Source: Vermamoeba vermiformis (lineage: Eukaryota > Tubulinea > Echinamoebida). From it: DNA of 64,000 nucleotides. A program made the position numbers and the translations under genes. Below the pieces are notes generated by a model. That model searched no databases. It saw only the letters and a program-made list of their open reading frames with translations, and had not been told where the DNA came from. Below, piece after piece: positions 57,901-64,000 of this stretch. The stretch is from NCBI GenBank assembly GCA_045837725.1, contig JBEWZL010000101.1:372001-436000 (forward strand). The letters run 5' to 3'. Numbering within the stretch: position 1 is the stretch's first letter; every line of letters begins with the position of its first letter.

Positions 57901-59454
57901 GTAATCATGTTTTCTCTAATAGATCCGTCTTCGATTAAGAACACGTACGGATCCAGTTCTAGAGCAATCGGCATCGGATTTTTTTCTATGGATGTTTTCC
58001 AAAGAGCATAATTTGTCGATTTATCGCCTCCCACGGCTAAATAACAATTTTGTTAAGTATTTTTTTCTAGCGAAAAAGATCCAGTACGCGCATATCAAAA
58101 ACGAATCAAAATTCTCTTCAACTAAGAAAATACTATTGCTTACCATATAAACTGACACTAATACCAATGCTAGTCAATTTCTGGTAATCCGTACTGGCAG
58201 TTTCATCGCTAATCGAATACGCAAATCGCGCCGCAATTCTCATAGCATTTAAAATGTCCGTAGAAGTGTTGAGCAATTGTCCGCGATTGAAGAAAGGTAT
58301 ATACGCAGAAGCTGTTATTCTTCCTCCAAAAGTTGCGTTTCTGACGTAATGAGTTCCGTATTTGGTAATAAAATTCAAGTAGTCGTTGTAATTGTAGCTC
58401 GTGGGTAAGGCTTTAACGTCGTCCATAAATGACTGAGAGAGGTTTGCGCGAAGCATTGAGGCTTTGAATATTGCAATTTCGGCTAAAAATGTAACGAGGT
58501 CAGTTCGTGCGTACATTGGTCTTTACAAAAAGGTGAATTTTAGGTTATATGTGCGTAGTGTAACAAATAATAGAATATTTTTAAAGGTCATATTAATTTT
58601 ATATTGTCATTGTGCTACTTACCGCTGCTGGTGTAAACCGTCGATCCCAAATTCATAATATTTCGGCTAACCATATTAGTATATCCGTTATTGCCAAATC
58701 CAACCTATCAACGTTATGTAAGTACTCGATATACTCAATATTCAGGAATGAATTTTGCGTTCACGTACTTCTGGAGCTAAATCCACGATAGTGACATCTT
58801 CCAGCAACCTCATACTAAACTCTCTGCGATAAATTATGTTAGAAAGCATTCTAAATGAAGAATTAATTGTTTCTTTCGGTGCTTTTCGGAAGTAGTGTCC
58901 GGTCTTGGTGACACTTCGACTCACAACGACACGGATGTACCATGATTTAAAATTTGCTGGATTAAAATACACCGAGTATTTACCTAGGTGTCCTTGCCGT
59001 ATAAAAGTTAAACGTATTGTTCTCGAATGAGAGAGTTTCGGTCGGAGTCCCGTCGGTTGTAGATTCGATTTCGTAAATTAACGCTTTATTCCACGTTAAG
59101 GATACTATAAAATATAAAAGTAAATATTATCACTTACTTATATAATATAATATCATTACAAATACTAATTCTTAATTAATTGTTCATGATTCAAACTTAA
59201 ACAGATCCCGCGTTCAAAAATCGCGTGAGTGCGTTGAATTATTTTTAATACTTACAATCGTCATCGCTTGTTGGTCTTAGATCACCTATATTTATTGTCA
59301 TAATTTGTAAAATTAAGAAGGCTTGTTTCAATTATTTACCGGTCACCAGATCAAATCCACGACCAATGTACGTGTAGACATTTTGCAGTTGGACCTGAGC
59401 AAGGCACACTTGCACTAATATACAAACTACCACTAGCGTGTATAAATATCGCAT
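54963..59454 (-). CDS. Receptor tyrosine kinase with MACPF (perforin-like) ectodomain
   Basis: Eighteen exons join in frame to about 998 residues. A signal peptide (YTLVVVCILVQVCLA) is followed by a MACPF domain over roughly residues 25-325. It begins TYIGRGFDLVTG, carries the signature FITKYGTHYVRNATFGG near residue 190 and ends with AVGGD and WKTSIEKNPMPI. A Cys-containing extracellular region leads to one membrane helix (GIIAAIVVPIAVVVGVGIF, about 571-598) and a Lys-rich stop-transfer. The kinase (about 630-895) has LGQGSFGVVWRG, VAVKVT, the tyrosine-kinase signatures HRDLATRN and PVKWMSPES, DFG and SDVWSFGV. The Ser-rich tail is about 100 residues. All catalytic residues are present. One junction (58850 or 58823) has two in-frame acceptors. 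Separate genes are unlikely, since MACPF, helix and kinase share continuous splice phases. Confidence 0.88.
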
Positions 59455-60121
59455 TGTGGAGGTCAACAACTGGTCTTGTTCAATAAGACTGACGGACTCA
59501 CATTACAAATTTGTAAACTTCAAAACCGTGCACCATAATCTTTCAATTTCATATTATTACTTGAGGTGTTCTTGCTCGTACATGATAGTGCTGCACACTA
59601 AGCGCGGAAGACACAGCGGAAAAAGATCCGACCCATGCATTGTCCTAACCCGACTGAGCGGATGAAGTAACGTATATTTGCTACAAATTTACTGCGAGTA
59701 CTATATCATATTTTTAACTCTTTTGGTAAGTCTATCAAAACAGATTCGCGTGCAGATGGACCAACAATATGCACCAGCTTCCTCAATGTCACTAATAATA
59801 TAATTATTTATGAGTATTAATTTTATGAATAATCATAATTAATTCACCAATTCTGACGTCTTTGACCTGCGTAAATTCTTTATCCGCATCTTGCTCAGCT
59901 CCGGATACTTATGCAATACTTCGCAAGTAATTAATAATGATATCGATGAACTCACGAACCAATGTGGGGGTCTCGGTGAAAACCTTCGAGAAGCCCGGAG
60001 TTGTCTCCTTGCTCCGAGATCAATTCCGTTTAGGGAGGCACTTCACTTCCCCATTTATTTGCGTTTAGAGCACCGTCGTCCATAAAACTAATTGCAAACA
60101 AGCTAAATCAAACACAATAGA
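59455..60121. other. Divergent promoter region of 0.67 kb
   Basis: Between the receptor-kinase start (minus) and the DLD start (plus). Short frames at 59438-59665 and 59891-60085 lack motifs or splice partners. Confidence 0.45.
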
Positions 60122-62346
<2,225 letters not shown>

Positions 62347-62551
62347 TTAAAAGCAACAATAAATCAAATGTAACATACCGATAGTATTGTTATTTGTCTG
62401 ATTTGAATATTTGTCCCTGTTGTGGGACGTGGCCGATTTTTGTTTGGCGAAAAACTCGAGAATTTAAGAGACTTACCTGCGCTGATTTCTTAAATTAGTT
62501 TTTCATAACAATCGTTGATAATACAACCGATTATTTGATTAGCCATTATAA

Positions 62552-64000
62552 ATGGAGCAACTTAAAGATCAGATCAGAGAGCAAGGAGAGGCTTTGCGAA
62601 AACTCAAAGCTAATAATCCAGAATGGCATACAGATAAGAAAATCTTAGAGCATATTTGGAATTTATTGAATTTGAAGAGCAAAGACCCAGCTTTGAACGA
62701 AGAAGTCTTTGGAACTGACAAGGTAAAATAAATTTAAAATCTCAGTTCAGAAAATATTTAATTAAATTTAAAGACCGGCAATATGATAAATATATTAAAT
62801 TAAATCGTGGCAGCATAAATTTAATATTTTTTTGCATTATTTTAGCCAGCGAAGCAAATCAAGATCCGTTGGTACGTCGTAGACGACAAGAAAAACAAAA
62901 TTCGCTATCAAAATGTATTCAAAAACCGTACTTTTGTCACGGGCAAAGAAGTAATCGCTTCAATCAACAACTATATGCACTCCCTCGTCCAACGAAAGAA
63001 AGACCAACTTCCAAAGCACGTGACGGGAGATTTCGTTAAAATCGAACACGTGTCCAGACCCGTCGCTAAGGCGGCAAAGGTCTTGCGCTCAATTACAGAA
63101 GAAGACATGTTCAGATTGCCTGCAGTCTTCCCTGGTCCTACGTTACAGCCTGAAACAGTCATAGAGTTTAAGGTCACTTTCCCTGGCCCTGCTTATCACT
63201 TGACCACGCCTGAAGCATATAACCTTCATAGACCCGAGATCGTTGACGCAGGTACGTAATGACGGCAATACTTGATATTTCTGAAGCTCGATCTGATCCG
63301 TGTAAATGTAGGTGTTAACTTGTTCGAGAAAGTGTTGTACAAGAACGTCGATGCAGTCATTGCACGATCATTTGCAGCTGGTGTATCTCAGAGTGTACTG
63401 ATTTCAATTGACGCTCAAACTAGTGCCACGTCAGTCGAGATCTGCAAGAAACATTTGCAAAGCTTGTACGCAACGGCTGGTGTCCATCCTTTGTATATTG
63501 GCAATGCTCCAGTAGCTCGCGGAGACGAAGAGGAGAAGAAACAGATTGAAGAGGATGAGAAGGCCCTGCAGTCCGCGCAACCTGAGGGTGCTGAAGCCAA
63601 CCCGAAGGCCGAAGAAAGTAACAATAGCAACGAGAAGCCTAAAGAGAAGGACTTGAAGACTGAATTGAACGCCATCACAGCTCTCATTAAGCACAATCCC
63701 GAGTATGTCGTCGCTGTCGGTGAGATTGGCTTGGACTTTAAGGACAACTTGGCACTTGGTAAGTTGAATTCAGATACTTTTACGCTCGTAAGCAGGGATT
63801 GACGAGCTATATAATAGAGTTGAGAGAGACGCAAAAAGTGTGGTTCGAAGAGCAACTCAAGTTAGCCGCTGAGTTGAAGTTGCCCGTGTTAATTCACGAG
63901 CGTGAAGCTTTCAGAGAAACGATTGACATCCTCCGAAAGTACAGATCTCAGTTACCAACCGTCGTGATTAACTGCTTCACTGGCTCGCAAGAGGAAATGG
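62552..64000 (+). CDS. WHEP-TRS domain fused to a TatD-family metal-dependent hydrolase, 3' end beyond window
   Basis: Four exons are visible (62552-62722, 62846-63251, 63312-63758, 63818 to the window end). Residues 4-50 match the WHEP-TRS helix-turn-helix found in aminoacyl-tRNA synthetases (REQGEALRKLKANNPEWHT, then ILEHIWNLLNLKSKD). About 120 residues of a basic, unknown region follow. A TatD (TATDN1-like) nuclease domain begins at about residue 190: GVNLFEKVLYKNVDAVIAR, AGVHPLYIG, VVAVGEIGLDFKD (metal Glu), LKLPVLIHERE (metal His), VVINCFTGSQEEM at the edge. A Glu/Lys-rich insert of about 45 residues interrupts TatD. The family removes damaged nucleotides from DNA ends. The WHEP part suggests tRNA or synthetase binding, by inference. 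Confidence 0.85.

Noticed and set aside
63415-63855. Leu/Ser-rich minus-strand frames opposite the TatD gene
   Set aside because: Antisense to the Glu/Lys-rich insert; hydrophobic only because of reversed acidic codons.

Overview
The window is 64 kb of a compact, intron-dense nuclear genome from a microbial eukaryote. Genes are split by many short GT-AG introns, mostly 45-150 nt and the shortest about 40 nt, with GTACGT and GTAAGT as the usual donors. Intergenic gaps run from about 20 nt to 1.3 kb. The standard code fits, because TAA, TAG and TGA all end reading frames. Integrator, ANP32, NDRG, LIM and OTUD6 genes sit beside a true receptor tyrosine kinase, a TKL kinase and an expanded F-box/LRR family. 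This points to a free-living amoeboid protist (Amoebozoa, or possibly a unicellular relative of animals). The sequence alone does not settle which.

Layout. 1-5.9 kb: SDA1 ribosome-export factor (cut by the window), a LIM protein built from repeated exons, and a short-chain dehydrogenase. 6-27 kb: an accessory zone with five F-box/LRR genes (6037, 11563, 16455, 22419, 25276) and one decayed copy (13387). Interspersed there are a TOM1/THH1-type membrane protein, a crinkler/RHS-type P-loop protein, a surface protein, an OTUD6 deubiquitinase and a 2-oxoglutarate oxygenase. 27-31 kb: a single gene joining LRRs, a degenerate AAA+ module, a coiled coil and a TKL kinase. 31-44 kb: mostly core genes (NmrA-like reductase, triosephosphate isomerase, INTS9 with a 9-nt first coding exon, a helix-turn-helix protein, NDRG, ANP32). 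44-51 kb: a RecQ helicase with a C-terminal chromodomain, an F-box-like protein and an Asn-rich protein. 51-60 kb: a secreted protein, a second NmrA-like reductase and a receptor tyrosine kinase whose ectodomain is a MACPF (perforin-like) fold. 60-64 kb: mitochondrial dihydrolipoamide dehydrogenase and a WHEP-TRS/TatD fusion running off the end.

The strongest candidates for undescribed biology are the MACPF receptor tyrosine kinase, the RecQ-chromodomain protein and the LRR-pseudoAAA-kinase. All three read through as full-length proteins when the visible splice sites are joined. A fourth signal is non-coding: the exact palindrome TGACACGTGTCA occurs at least six times, in introns and coding sequence, with further near-copies and TGTCAAA half-site arrays. 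Exon coordinates were derived by eye from splice consensus, frame and homology and may be off by a base or two. Gene features are given as the span from start to stop codon.
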